64,000 nucleotides of DNA. Source: Candidatus Hebobacterum abditum (GTDB lineage: Bacteria; Armatimonadota; Hebobacteria; Hebobacterales; Hebobacteraceae). Location of the stretch: contig JALGXW010000008.1 of assembly GCA_029821875.1 (NCBI GenBank), forward strand, positions 44,713 to 108,712, written 5' to 3'. The notes below the pieces were generated by a model. That model ran no database searches. It worked only from the letters and a program-made list of their open reading frames with translations, and was not told where the DNA came from. Made by a program: the position numbers and the translations under genes. Of the stretch, positions 37,821-46,004 are shown piece by piece (position 1 is the first letter of the stretch; the number at the start of each line of letters is the position of its first letter).

Positions 37821-39887
37821 TCATCCCTCCTCCCAGACCATCGCCAGGAATCTGTCGAGGAGGCCGGACGAGATGAACAGCTCGACTGCGTCCATGTCCG
37901 TGCGGGTGTCGTGCCCCCACAGAGCGACGCGTCGCTCGCCGCGCTCGATGTCGTGGTAGATCAGTATATTGCCTGTGCTGACCTCCCTATCGCGGGGCAG
38001 TTCGTCCCTCAGCCGCCTGGTCATGGCACTCCAATCGGGGTGACCGATCGCGATCAGTGGGCACTCCAGGTAGGCCTCGTCAGACTCCACCTCCGTCTCC
38101 GTGACATCCGTTGCCCAGTGGAAGGGCCGGTCCGCCCCCTTCGCGTTGATGGTGTCCACGAGCCGCTTGGCAGGAGCATCGCCCCCGCGTGTGAGCCTCG
38201 CGCCGGAAGGGAGGGTGACCAGCACCGTCGCGCTTCGGTCGGGGGACCGCAGCGCTCGCTCGATTCCTGGAGCCACGAACATAGGGTGATACAGCCTCGC
38301 GTAGTTGAGCTTCTCCCTGGCCTCCCGCGTCTCCAGCCTTGCCATATGTGTGTCGATGTCGTAGAGCACCTTGCGCATGCTGATCCCCTCTACGCGGATC
38401 TCGGAGAAAGCGACCCGGACTCCCGACCTTATTAGGAGGCCCGGCGTCATGCCGCCGAGATCGAAGTCCTCTGCGGCGAGCACGTGCTGTTGGTTGACGA
38501 AGATGTGCAGTCGGCCGTGTCTCCTCACGACCTTCAGCACGTTCTCGGCATTCCCCCGATTGACCTGGGGGCACCTCTCGACACGCGCAAGATCGGAAAC
38601 TTGACCACGGTTGCACTTGAGGATGCCGACGGTTCCATTTCCCTGCAAGCCGAAGGCGTAGAAATCGACGGGCATTGCACTGTGGCCGAACCCAAACGGC
38701 CAGTCGTCCGGCCCCTCCAGCTTGGTGACCCGGGCCTCCATCACGAACTCAGAGGTCATGGCCGCCCCGTGGAACGCACTATAGTGCGGATAGCCGGCCC
38801 ACGGCGGGGGAGCGCCAGTCAGGACGAGGGCGTCGTCTTCCACAGTCGTCACGCCCCAGTCACTGCGCCCAACGACGAACCATTCGAGGCCGCCCTCGAA
38901 GTCTTCGGGGTAGTGGAAGTTGGCGCGGTGGCGCACATCGGCCTCCTCCGCCTCGGGCGTATCGAGTGGGGGCGGCGGCTTCCGAGTAGCGAGTGCCTCT
39001 GCCGGGGCCACGACTCGCGCTTCGCCCGCGGTTCCTGGGCGCTCCTCGGAGAGCACCGCCGTCGGCCCGGTCCCCATATCTGGCACCATGGCACTCAGAG
39101 ACGTGATCACCTCCCGCGTGCTCTGGAAGCGATCCCGGGGGGCCTTGCGCAGACATCTCTGGAGCACCTCGCACAGGTCGGCCGCCAGCCCTGGGATCAG
39201 CGGCGGATCGTGCGTCAGGATCTGGTTCATCACCGCGGCCGGCTCCTCGGCTTGGAAGGCACGCACACCAGTCAGCATCTCGTAGAAGGTCGCGCCAAGG
39301 GAGAAGATGTCCGACCGCGCGTCCAGCCTCTCCCCTCGCACCTGCTCCGGAGACATGTAGAACATCGTGCCCATTGTGGTTCCGGGCATCGTCAGGGTCC
39401 GCTCACTGGCCACCGCAGCCAGTCCGAAGTCCGTCAGCTTCGCCTGGCCACCCCGCAGAACCATGATGTTCTCTGGCTTGATGTCCCGGTGGATGATCCC
39501 CTGATCGTGTGCATGAGCGAGTGCTTCTCCCACACTGGAGATGATCTCCACCGCGCGGTCCATCCTGATGACCCCGGCGTCGCCGAGGAGTTGGCGGACG
39601 GTGTTCCCCTCCAGGAACTCCATCACGATGTAGAGGCTGTCCTCATCTGCCCCGAAGTCCAGCACCTGGCAGATGTTGGGATGGGAAAGGGAGCTGGCCG
39701 CCCGGGCCTCTCGCTGGAAGCGCTCGATGGCCTCCCAGCGGGCGCGGGGATCGACGTTCTCGGGCCAGAGCACGGTCTTGATGGCCACCGTCGCGCCCTC
39801 GGGCGAGAGCGCCTGGTAGACCGTGCCCATACCCCCTCGGCCCAGCTCGCGGGTGATCGTGTAGTCGGCGATCTTGCGTGTGCCCAC
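37821..39887 (-). CDS. Serine/threonine protein kinase with C-terminal lectin-like domain
   Basis: Encodes 688 residues from a GTG with GGAG eight bases upstream. The Hanks-type kinase covers residues about 8-265: glycine loop GRGGMGTVY, ATP-binding lysine in VAIKTV (Lys37), HRDIKPEN (133-140), DFG (153-155) and MSPEQVRGE. All catalytic residues are present. After a linker, residues about 330-510 look like a concanavalin/LamG-type beta sandwich (EFVMEARVTKLEGPDDWPFG, RRHGRLHIFVNQQHVL). A further 170-residue C-terminal region is unassigned. No transmembrane helix is visible, unlike PknB-type kinases, so the protein is probably cytosolic despite a domain more often seen outside cells. Confidence 0.88.
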   Translation of the reverse strand: MGTRKIADYTITRELGRGGMGTVYQALSPEGATVAIKTVLWPENVDPRARWEAIERFQREARAASSLSHPNICQVLDFGADEDSLYIVMEFLEGNTVRQLLGDAGVIRMDRAVEIISSVGEALAHAHDQGIIHRDIKPENIMVLRGGQAKLTDFGLAAVASERTLTMPGTTMGTMFYMSPEQVRGERLDARSDIFSLGATFYEMLTGVRAFQAEEPAAVMNQILTHDPPLIPGLAADLCEVLQRCLRKAPRDRFQSTREVITSLSAMVPDMGTGPTAVLSEERPGTAGEARVVAPAEALATRKPPPPLDTPEAEEADVRHRANFHYPEDFEGGLEWFVVGRSDWGVTTVEDDALVLTGAPPPWAGYPHYSAFHGAAMTSEFVMEARVTKLEGPDDWPFGFGHSAMPVDFYAFGLQGNGTVGILKCNRGQVSDLARVERCPQVNRGNAENVLKVVRRHGRLHIFVNQQHVLAAEDFDLGGMTPGLLIRSGVRVAFSEIRVEGISMRKVLYDIDTHMARLETREAREKLNYARLYHPMFVAPGIERALRSPDRSATVLVTLPSGARLTRGGDAPAKRLVDTINAKGADRPFHWATDVTETEVESDEAYLECPLIAIGHPDWSAMTRRLRDELPRDREVSTGNILIYHDIERGERRVALWGHDTRTDMDAVELFISSGLLDRFLAMVWEEG

Positions 39888-40165
39888 GAACGGAACTCCT
39901 CGAAGACCCGGGCCTCACAGCGCGAAACCCAGCGAGATCGCCCTAGAGCGCGGATTCGCCCCTGGTGAGAGAAGTGCCTGCCTCGGCCCTGACGCGCGGC
40001 AGCGGAAAGCGCGCCCACGAGGAGGCCCCTACCTCCGCGTAGAAGCGCTGAAACGGTCGCGGGTGCTTCTGCGTCTCTCACTGGGGCGCATGAGCAGTTA
40101 CAGCGGGCGCTCAGCGCGTGCTCAGCGCGGCGCCCCTGCCCGACTTGCCAAAGGAGGCGAGAGGC

Positions 40166-40612
40166 ATGGATCTCCGACACGACATGCTCACCCATGGCGT
40201 CAACATCGTCGCCGCCCAGCACGAGGGGCGGCGGGCCGGGCTTGCCGTCGCCTGGGCGACCCAGGCCGGGACCGACCGGGTTGTCATCTGCGTCGGAAGC
40301 CACAGCGCCACGCGGGAGCTGATCCTGGGCTCGAAGGCCTTCGGGCTGAGCGTGCTGCGGGCCGATCAGCTCGACGTCTCCCGAAGGTTCGGGACGCAGT
40401 CCAGCCGGGATGTCGATAAGTTCGAGGGCCTCGCCTGCCACACCGCCGAGACCGGCTCCCCCCTCCTCGACGACTGCGGCGCGGCCTTCGACTGTGTGGT
40501 TGAGGCCGTGCACGATCGGGATGGGGTGAAGCTCATCGTCGGCCGCATCGTGTCGGCGGAGTTCGTGAGAGAGAGCTACGAGCCGCTGCTGTACAGAGAG
40601 GGGGACTACTGA
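40166..40612 (+). CDS. Flavin reductase-like domain protein (FMN-binding)
   Basis: Encodes 148 residues; GGAGG stands about nine bases before the ATG at 40166. The sequence fits the flavin reductase-like split-barrel: HDMLTHGVNIVAAQHEGRRA, AVAWATQAGTDRVVICVG, ATRELILGSKAFGLSVL, FGTQSSRDVDKFEG. It uses FMN, either as a reductase of free flavin or as a flavoprotein; the electron donor is unknown. Cytosolic. It lies between the kinase (divergent) and the Nif3-like gene (convergent). Confidence 0.85.
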   Translation: MDLRHDMLTHGVNIVAAQHEGRRAGLAVAWATQAGTDRVVICVGSHSATRELILGSKAFGLSVLRADQLDVSRRFGTQSSRDVDKFEGLACHTAETGSPLLDDCGAAFDCVVEAVHDRDGVKLIVGRIVSAEFVRESYEPLLYREGDY

Positions 40613-40672
40613 CCTTGCTGCGGCGGGACCGGCCAGGCGCCGCCCATCCCAGCAGCGCGCAATCAGCGGCGC

Positions 40673-41488
40673 CTACAGCCTCCCCACCAGCCGGAAGCAG
40701 GAGCCGTGGGGGAGGTGCTCGGCCTCGACGCCGGGGAAGGTGTCGTTGACGTACTTAGCGAGTGTGACCATGCCCGGCTCCTCCGAGGTGCCGTGGTTCA
40801 CCCGGACGATGGGGTGCTGGTTGTCGGCCGAGCACTGGAGGCCCTGCCAGTAGTACACGCCGTCATCGCACACCACCGAGACATCGCAGCCGAGCTGCTG
40901 GAAGATGGCCGGATCGCAGAAGCAGCCGGTGCCGATGCCGACCTTCGACACCGCTTGGCCGCCGTCGCCGACCACTTGGACGGCCGGCTCTCCGAGGGCG
41001 GCCGTCTTCTCCGCGATCTGCCGCGCAAGCCGATCCAGCGGGATCGGGTCGATGTCATATCGCTGCTGGAGGCCCGTAGCAGTGGCGGCCGCCGCGGCCT
41101 CGCCGAGCCCGAGGAACTGCGCCCAGGCATAGGGGATGCCGATGTCGGGCCAGCGGTCCCAGCAGTCGTGGACCCGCAGCACGACGAGCCCGTGCTGCTC
41201 GATGAACTCCTTCTTCTCAATCGCGAGGGCGTGGGCGGGGGAGTCCGGCTCCCAGGCGAGGCCCTCCAGCTCCTTGGCATGGGCCCAGAAGGTCGGCTCG
41301 TGGGTGATGAGCAGTTCGCACTTGCGCTCGACCGCGGCCCGCACCGCGTCGAAGCTGCTGATCCAACTCACCAGGGCGCGGTCGACCTCGGTCTCAGCGT
41401 CGCCGATGATGATGCGATCCACCGTCTTGACGGGATCGACCCAATTCGCGATGGAGATGAAATACTCACGGATCTCGCGGGCGGTCAT
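40673..41488 (-). CDS. Nif3-like dinuclear metal center protein (DUF34)
   Basis: Encodes 271 residues. RKCELLITHEPTFW carries the first histidine of the metal site, VVLRVHDCWD and DIGIPYAWAQFLGLG follow, and near the end VRVNHGTSEEPGMVTLAKYV supplies the second His/Glu pair; the middle has the VSKVGIGTGCFCDPAIF segment. This is the layout of the NIF3/YbgI family, which builds toroidal hexamers with two metals. The biochemical role is unresolved, though GTP cyclohydrolase-related and metallochaperone roles have been proposed. No neighbours suggest a pathway. Confidence 0.82.
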   Translation of the reverse strand: MTAREIREYFISIANWVDPVKTVDRIIIGDAETEVDRALVSWISSFDAVRAAVERKCELLITHEPTFWAHAKELEGLAWEPDSPAHALAIEKKEFIEQHGLVVLRVHDCWDRWPDIGIPYAWAQFLGLGEAAAAATATGLQQRYDIDPIPLDRLARQIAEKTAALGEPAVQVVGDGGQAVSKVGIGTGCFCDPAIFQQLGCDVSVVCDDGVYYWQGLQCSADNQHPIVRVNHGTSEEPGMVTLAKYVNDTFPGVEAEHLPHGSCFRLVGRL

Positions 41489-41598
41489 CAGCTCTTACCT
41501 CACACCGGGCGCTGGCGCGTTGCTTTGACGCGGTCGGCGCTCTACCTGCTCGGCTCTCGAACACAGAAGTTGCCGTGTGATGTCGCCGCCGCGTTGAG

Positions 41599-42015
41599 CT
41601 AAGGAGCCGACCAGACCTGCTCCGCGTCCTCGTCGTAGAGCTCGAGCCCCGAGGCGGACAGCGCGGCGCGTGCGACGCCGCTACTGGTGCGAAGCATCAC
41701 CGCGGGATTGTCCTCCGTGCCGACGAAGACGGTGACGCCGCCCCTGCCCTCCTCGTCCCAGAGTTCGAGGGAGGGACAGCCGTCGCGAGTGAGGCCCATC
41801 CGGGCGCGCACCTCCCCGCGATCATCGTAGAGGAAGAGGCCGGGGCCGATGGTCGGCGCGACGCTCAGCCTGGCCCGCACCTCACCCTCGGCATCGACCA
41901 GCTCGAAGCGCTGCGCCTGCACCACTTCCGGCGGAGCGGACCTCCCCGCGGCGAAGGCGGCCGCCGCGGCCGCCACGATGCAGAGCGCCGCTATGAACAC
42001 CCAGGTCGGCTTCAT
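41599..42015 (-). CDS. Small secreted or anchored protein with beta repeats
   Basis: Encodes 138 residues; AAAGGAG stands ten bases before the ATG. An N-terminal hydrophobic segment (residues 5-24) is a signal peptide or anchor. The mature part holds three related beta hairpins: FELVDAEGEVRARLSVAPT, LFLYDDRGEVRARMGLTRDG and LELWDEEGRGGVTVFVGTE, a repeat of the form F-x-L-x-D-x-x-G-x-x-R-A. The same repeat occurs in small exported proteins of several phyla; function is unknown. It lies 49 bases downstream of the ART-HEAT gene on the same strand. Confidence 0.7.
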   Translation of the reverse strand: MKPTWVFIAALCIVAAAAAAFAAGRSAPPEVVQAQRFELVDAEGEVRARLSVAPTIGPGLFLYDDRGEVRARMGLTRDGCPSLELWDEEGRGGVTVFVGTEDNPAVMLRTSSGVARAALSASGLELYDEDAEQVWSAP

Positions 42016-42064
42016 CTGTGCGAGTCTCCTTTCGTTCGCCCTACGGCAGAGCGACGGGTCGAGG

Positions 42065-43138
42065 CTACCACCGCGATGCGAGGCCCTTGCCCACGGCGAG
42101 CTTCTCGGCCCGGCGCCTGATCTCTGGATTGGGATCGCAGAGCGCGAGCTCGAACACATCTTTGTGCTCGGCCGCGTCGAGCACGTCGAGCTGCCTCGCG
42201 GTCTCGACGCGGACACATGGCTCGGGGTCCCTGAGGCCGTGCAGGAACCAGTCGGCTGCGCCCTCTCCACCGTGCCTGGCGAGCGCGGCCGTCGCCGCTG
42301 CGCGGATGCCCTTGTCCTCGGAGGAGGCGAAGGGGAGGATCACATCCGCCTCCACCTCATCGCAGGAGAGCATGGTATGGAGCGCGGCCATCTTGACCTC
42401 GGCCTCGTCGCCCAGGAACATCACACACCAATCGAAGAGGTCTGGGTCGCCGAGTTCGGCGAGGAGCGCCAGGCCGCGGGCGCGGCGGGCCGGCTTGTCG
42501 GAGACGAGGCAGTCGAGCGCCTGATCCTCGCGGGGGTCGGCCGGCTCCGCCGGCGGCTCCACTCTCACTTCGATAGTCGCGACCTCCCGCCGGGCGCGCA
42601 TGGTCTCGAGGTCGATCCGGACGCCCTCGAAGAACTCCGGCAGCCACCGCCGCGCCATGCCGAGCAGCTGCTTCGGCCGTATCTTGCTGTTGGGCTGGGA
42701 GGTCATGCGGTTCACCACCCAGCGGGAGAGGCGATCGAGTCCGGGATGCCGTCTATCCACGCCTTTGTAGGGCTTCAGCCCGAGGACATCGTTGATCCAG
42801 GCGGCCAGGTCCTCGGGGGCGCTGGGCTGGTCCGCATAGCCCGGATAGCCTGGGTGCGAGCGAAGCACGTTCACCGGGACGGGGGCCTTGATGGCGATGA
42901 CCCCGCCCCCGTGAAACACCTTCCCCTTGCCGAGGGCCTTGCGCATCTGGGGCAAGTCGATGTCGCAGGTGAGGACCACGGCCGTGTCGCGGGAGCGCTT
43001 CGCCTGGGTCTTCGCCCGGCCGAGCGCGTAGGCCCGGGCCTGCGCGAACCAGACCCTGCGGGAGGGCTTCCTCGGGAGGAAACCCTCCGCAGCGATCCGG
43101 CGCGCCCGATAGGCGGTTGTGCCGTGATAGACGATCAT
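42065..43138 (-). CDS. Putative ADP-ribosyltransferase-fold domain fused to HEAT repeats
   Basis: Encodes 357 residues. Residues 1-95 resemble ART-fold enzymes: VYHGTTAYRARRIAAEGFLP supplies the H of the HxT motif (His5), RVWFAQARAYALGRAKTQAK the aromatic strand and helix (Tyr37), and AVVLTCDIDLPQM the following strand. The third catalytic residue cannot be identified by eye, so activity is unproven. From about residue 205 come four or five HEAT repeats (ALDCLVSDKPARRARGLALL, EVKMAALHTMLSC, RAAATAALARHGG, CVRVETARQLDVL, EIRRRAEKLAVG), a protein-binding scaffold. A cyclase-domain gene lies 31 bases upstream, so the two are probably co-transcribed. No signal peptide. Confidence 0.6.
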   Translation of the reverse strand: MIVYHGTTAYRARRIAAEGFLPRKPSRRVWFAQARAYALGRAKTQAKRSRDTAVVLTCDIDLPQMRKALGKGKVFHGGGVIAIKAPVPVNVLRSHPGYPGYADQPSAPEDLAAWINDVLGLKPYKGVDRRHPGLDRLSRWVVNRMTSQPNSKIRPKQLLGMARRWLPEFFEGVRIDLETMRARREVATIEVRVEPPAEPADPREDQALDCLVSDKPARRARGLALLAELGDPDLFDWCVMFLGDEAEVKMAALHTMLSCDEVEADVILPFASSEDKGIRAAATAALARHGGEGAADWFLHGLRDPEPCVRVETARQLDVLDAAEHKDVFELALCDPNPEIRRRAEKLAVGKGLASRW

Positions 43139-43169
43139 CTCGCCCAGGCCCTCGAGCCGGCGGCCCCGC

Positions 43170-43721
43170 TTACTGCCGCAGGCGATAGGTGGTGGGTCGG
43201 GAGATCTTCTGGAAGCGCTCCCTGCCCTCCGGCGAGAGGCAGCGGAAGGCCTGCTGGGAGAGGGTAATGCCGCGTCTTCCCAGCCGCGCCGCGATGTTCA
43301 CCGTCTTGCCGATGACATCGAAGCGCTCCTGCCCCGGGGGGCCGAACGTGCCCTGCAGCACGGGGCCGAAGTGCACGCTCACATTGAGGTAGACGTCAAA
43401 GCCGCGCTCCAGTCCCGCCGCCCGGGCGGCCTGCGTGAGCTCGGCCAGTGCGAATACCCCCTGCTCGACCCCCTCCTCGGGGAAGATGACGAGCCCGGCA
43501 TCGCCCATGAGCTTCACGATCTGCCCGCCGGCCGCCTCCAGATGAGCGGCCGCCAGCGCGTAGAACTCCTGCAGGAAGCCTGCGACCTGCTCGTCCTCGG
43601 CCGGAGAGGTCCACTCGGCCATGCGCGAGAGATCGAAGAAGGCGACACCGAGGGTGCGTTGCTCGCAGTCGCGAGGCAGTGCCGCGCCAGACGTGCGAGC
43701 GGAGACAGTGGAATCAGACAT
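43170..43721 (-). CDS. Class III adenylate/guanylate cyclase-domain protein
   Basis: Encodes 183 residues; AAGGGAG precedes the ATG. The single domain matches class III cyclases: GVAFFDLSRMAEW gives the first metal aspartate (Asp30), KLMGDAGLVIFPEE the second (Asp74), VHFGPVLQGTFGP and FDVIGKTVNIAARL the later conserved block. A residue equivalent to the substrate-stabilising Arg/Asn pair may be NIAAR. It is cytosolic and lacks sensor or membrane domains. It may make cAMP or cGMP, or be a nucleotide-binding partner. It is the first gene of a reverse group with the ART-HEAT gene. Confidence 0.85.
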   Translation of the reverse strand: MSDSTVSARTSGAALPRDCEQRTLGVAFFDLSRMAEWTSPAEDEQVAGFLQEFYALAAAHLEAAGGQIVKLMGDAGLVIFPEEGVEQGVFALAELTQAARAAGLERGFDVYLNVSVHFGPVLQGTFGPPGQERFDVIGKTVNIAARLGRRGITLSQQAFRCLSPEGRERFQKISRPTTYRLRQ

Positions 43722-43830
43722 GAGGCTCTCCCTTCTCTAAGGCATATATCGTTGGTCTCGGCGAGCGAGCCAACTGTCGGTATTATACCTCATCCGGCGC
43801 GCCGCGGCAAGCGCGAAGGCCGCTCGCCTC

Positions 43831-43860
43831 TTGACCGCTGTCGGGTTTCTGCCCGACAAT
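43831..43860 (+). promoter_or_regulatory. Promoter overlapped by a hairpin/operator, upstream of the SLH gene
   Basis: TTGACC (43831-43836) and GACAAT (43855-43860) are 18 bases apart. TGTCGGG (43839-43845) and CCCGACA (43852-43858) form an inverted repeat inside the promoter, so a repressor could occlude it. The -10 ends 26 bases before the ATG. Confidence 0.5.
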
Positions 43861-43886
43861 GGGGCTGCAACCCCAGGAGGGGAGCC

Positions 43887-44327
43887 ATGCTGGGACGTGT
43901 CGCGCTCGTGCTCGCTGCCGACGCCCACGTCCCCACCGGCCCGGCCGAGGCCACCTTCCCCGATGTGCCTCCCGGCCACTGGGCCTACGACTCTGTCGAG
44001 TACGCGGTCGCGCACAACATCGTCGAGGGGTACGGCGATGGGAACTACCATCCCGAGTTGACGCTGACCCGCGGGCAGATGGCCGTCTTCATCGCAAGGG
44101 CCGTCGTCGATCCCACGGGCGAGGAGGGCCTGGCCGGCTACGAGCCGCCCGAGCCCCCGACTTTCGCCGACGTCGCAGCCGACTACTGGTCGTACGCTCA
44201 CATCGAGTACTGCGCGGCCGAGGGGATCGTCGCCGGCTACCCGGACGGCACGTATAGGCCGACCCGGTCGGTCACCCGCGACCAGATGGCAGTGTACATT
44301 GCGCGGGCGTTCGCGCTCGCGGCCTGA
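43887..44327 (+). CDS. Two-repeat S-layer homology (SLH) protein
   Basis: Encodes 146 residues; AGGAGGGG precedes the ATG. Two SLH repeats fill the protein: FPDVPPGHWAYDSVEYAVAH with IVEGYGDGNYHPELTLTRGQ, and FADVAADYWSYAHIEYCAAE with IVAGYPDGTYRPTRSVTRDQ, ending MAVYIARAFALAA. SLH domains bind pyruvylated secondary cell wall polymer or, in diderms, the envelope. The N-terminus is short and only weakly hydrophobic (LGRVALVLAADAHVP), so the signal peptide is doubtful. With no further domain, it may be a small accessory surface protein. Confidence 0.8.
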   Translation: MLGRVALVLAADAHVPTGPAEATFPDVPPGHWAYDSVEYAVAHNIVEGYGDGNYHPELTLTRGQMAVFIARAVVDPTGEEGLAGYEPPEPPTFADVAADYWSYAHIEYCAAEGIVAGYPDGTYRPTRSVTRDQMAVYIARAFALAA

Positions 44328-44407
44328 AGGCCGGAAGAACCTGGGGAAACGTGGAAACCTCACGACAGAGGGTCGCCCGCCTCCCGTGCAGGGCTCGCGG
44401 AGGCGTG

Positions 44408-44436
44408 TTGACGCGAGCCGGCAATTCGGCTATCCT
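44408..44436 (+). promoter_or_regulatory. Promoter for lysA
   Basis: TTGACG (44408-44413) and TATCCT (44431-44436) with a 17-base spacer. The transcript would begin near 44443, leaving a leader of about 225 bases. Confidence 0.6.
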
Positions 44437-44456
44437 TTGTCCGGGATTGTGCGGAC

Positions 44457-44534
44457 ATGAACGCCATCGTGACGACATACGGCATGATGAAGACCAAGCG
44501 CCGCGGCGGCGTTCGTGTTCCCGCGCTTGGCTGA
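44457..44534 (+). CDS. Possible 25-residue leader peptide
   Basis: ATG at 44457, 20 bases after the lysA promoter -10, opens a 25-residue frame with three arginines and two lysines (MNAIVTTYGMMKTKRR and GGVRVPALG). The stop is 28 bases before the stem-loop at 44563. The ribosome binding site is weak. It may be an attenuation peptide or chance. Confidence 0.25.
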   Translation: MNAIVTTYGMMKTKRRGGVRVPALG

Positions 44535-44562
44535 CCCACAGCCCCAAAGAAGCCGGAACAGG

Positions 44563-44592
44563 GACGCCAGACCACGAAGTGAGTCTGGCGTC
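44563..44592 (+). promoter_or_regulatory. Strong stem-loop in the lysA leader
   Basis: GACGCCAGAC/GTCTGGCGTC (10 bp, loop CACGAAGTGA) followed by TTAGGTTATC. It could be an attenuator, but the T content afterwards is low. Confidence 0.5.
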
Positions 44593-44669
44593 TTAGGTTA
44601 TCTCGGGGCGCGGCGGGCGCGCCATTTGATCGGGGCGCCCTCGGCTCCGGGAAACTGGAGAGACAGAGC

Positions 44670-46001
44670 ATGCTTCTGGGAACTCAGCGCATCAACGGCG
44701 AGGGGATCCTCGAGATCGGCGGCTGCAGCGCCGTCGGTCTGGCGCGGGAGTTCGGCACGCCGCTCTACGTGGTGGACGAAGACTGCCTGAGGCAGACCTG
44801 CCGCGACTACCGCCGCGCCTTCGAGTCGCGCTATCCGAGGTCGCACATCTCCTTCTCGAGCAAGGTCTTCACGACGATGGCGATCTGCCGGATCGTCGAG
44901 GAGGAGGGTCTCGGCGTGGACGTCTCCTCGGGCGGGGAGCTGCACACGGCCCTTGGCGCCGGCGTGGCCCCGAGCAAGATCGTGATGCACGGAAACAACA
45001 AGTCGGCCGAAGAGATGGAGATGGCCGTGGCGGCCGGGGTCGGTCGGATCGGCATCGACTGCTTAGAGGAGATCGGTGCCCTACAGGCGATCGCGGCCGG
45101 TCGCGGCGCGACGGCGGAGGTGCTCATCCGCCTCGCGCCCGGAGTCGAGGCCGACACACACACGCACATTCAAACCGGCAAGGTCGATACGAAGTTCGGC
45201 TTCTGGATCGTTGACGGCGCGGCCAGGGATGCCGTGGCCGAGATCCTGAAGGCGCCCAACCTCGCCCTGCGCGGGATCAACTGCCACATCGGCTCCCAGA
45301 TCTTGGACAATGAGCCCTTCGTGCAGGCGGCCGAGATGATGATCGATTTCGCCGCCCAACTGCAGGCAGACTTTGGGTATACTATCGACGACCTGGACCT
45401 GGGCGGCGGGCTGGGGGTCAGGTACCTGCCCGGCGATGACGTGCCATCGCTGGACGACTACGCCGAGGCGGTGACCGGTACGGTGAAAGCCTGCTGCGAG
45501 AGGAGAGGTCTGCCCCTGCCGAGGCTCATCCAAGAGCCTGGCCGCAGCCTCATCGGGGAGGCCGGCACCACCCTGTACACCATCGGCGTGGTCAAGGACA
45601 TCCCGGGTGTGCGGACCTACGTGGCGGTGGACGGGGGAATATCGGACAACCCGCGGCCGGCCTTGTACGGATCGAAGTACTCCGCCCTAGTCGCGGACAA
45701 GGCGAACCACCCGTCGACCAGAACCGTTCGGGTGTCCGGGAAGCACTGTGAGACAGATACCTTGATCGAGGAGCTGGCGGTCCCCGAGGTCGAGCGCGGA
45801 GACATCCTCGCCGTGCAGACCACCGGTGCCTACAACTACTCGATGGCGAGCAACTACAACCGGCTGCCGCGGCCCGCCTCGGTGCTGGTGTCGGGCGGCA
45901 GAGCCGAGATCATCGTGGAGCGCGAGACTCTGGACGATCTGACGCGGCTCGACCGGGTTCCGAAGCGGCTGCGCGCAGCCGAGAGGGAAACGGCCTCCTA
46001 G
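44670..46001 (+). CDS. lysA: Diaminopimelate decarboxylase
   Basis: Encodes 443 residues. It converts meso-diaminopimelate to lysine, the last step of lysine synthesis, using pyridoxal phosphate. Diagnostic segments: GTPLYVVDEDCLRQTCR at the start, SFSSKVFTTMAIC with the PLP lysine, VDVSSGGELHTAL, INCHIGSQI, LDLGGGLGVRY (phosphate loop), IQEPGRSLIGEAGTTLY, and HCETDTLIEE in place of the usual CESGD. Length and layout are normal for LysA. The DUF58 gene begins three bases after the stop. Lysine demand links it loosely to lysS in the same window. Confidence 0.93.
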   Translation: MLLGTQRINGEGILEIGGCSAVGLAREFGTPLYVVDEDCLRQTCRDYRRAFESRYPRSHISFSSKVFTTMAICRIVEEEGLGVDVSSGGELHTALGAGVAPSKIVMHGNNKSAEEMEMAVAAGVGRIGIDCLEEIGALQAIAAGRGATAEVLIRLAPGVEADTHTHIQTGKVDTKFGFWIVDGAARDAVAEILKAPNLALRGINCHIGSQILDNEPFVQAAEMMIDFAAQLQADFGYTIDDLDLGGGLGVRYLPGDDVPSLDDYAEAVTGTVKACCERRGLPLPRLIQEPGRSLIGEAGTTLYTIGVVKDIPGVRTYVAVDGGISDNPRPALYGSKYSALVADKANHPSTRTVRVSGKHCETDTLIEELAVPEVERGDILAVQTTGAYNYSMASNYNRLPRPASVLVSGGRAEIIVERETLDDLTRLDRVPKRLRAAERETAS

Positions 46002-46004
46002 CAC

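Larger units (their letters stand above)
44328..44669 (+). other. lysA leader region
   Basis: A 342-base gap between the SLH gene and lysA. It holds a promoter (44408-44436), a possible 25-residue frame, a strong stem-loop (44563-44592) and about 75 bases before the lysA ATG. I looked for the lysine riboswitch core and did not recognise it. Confidence 0.5.
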
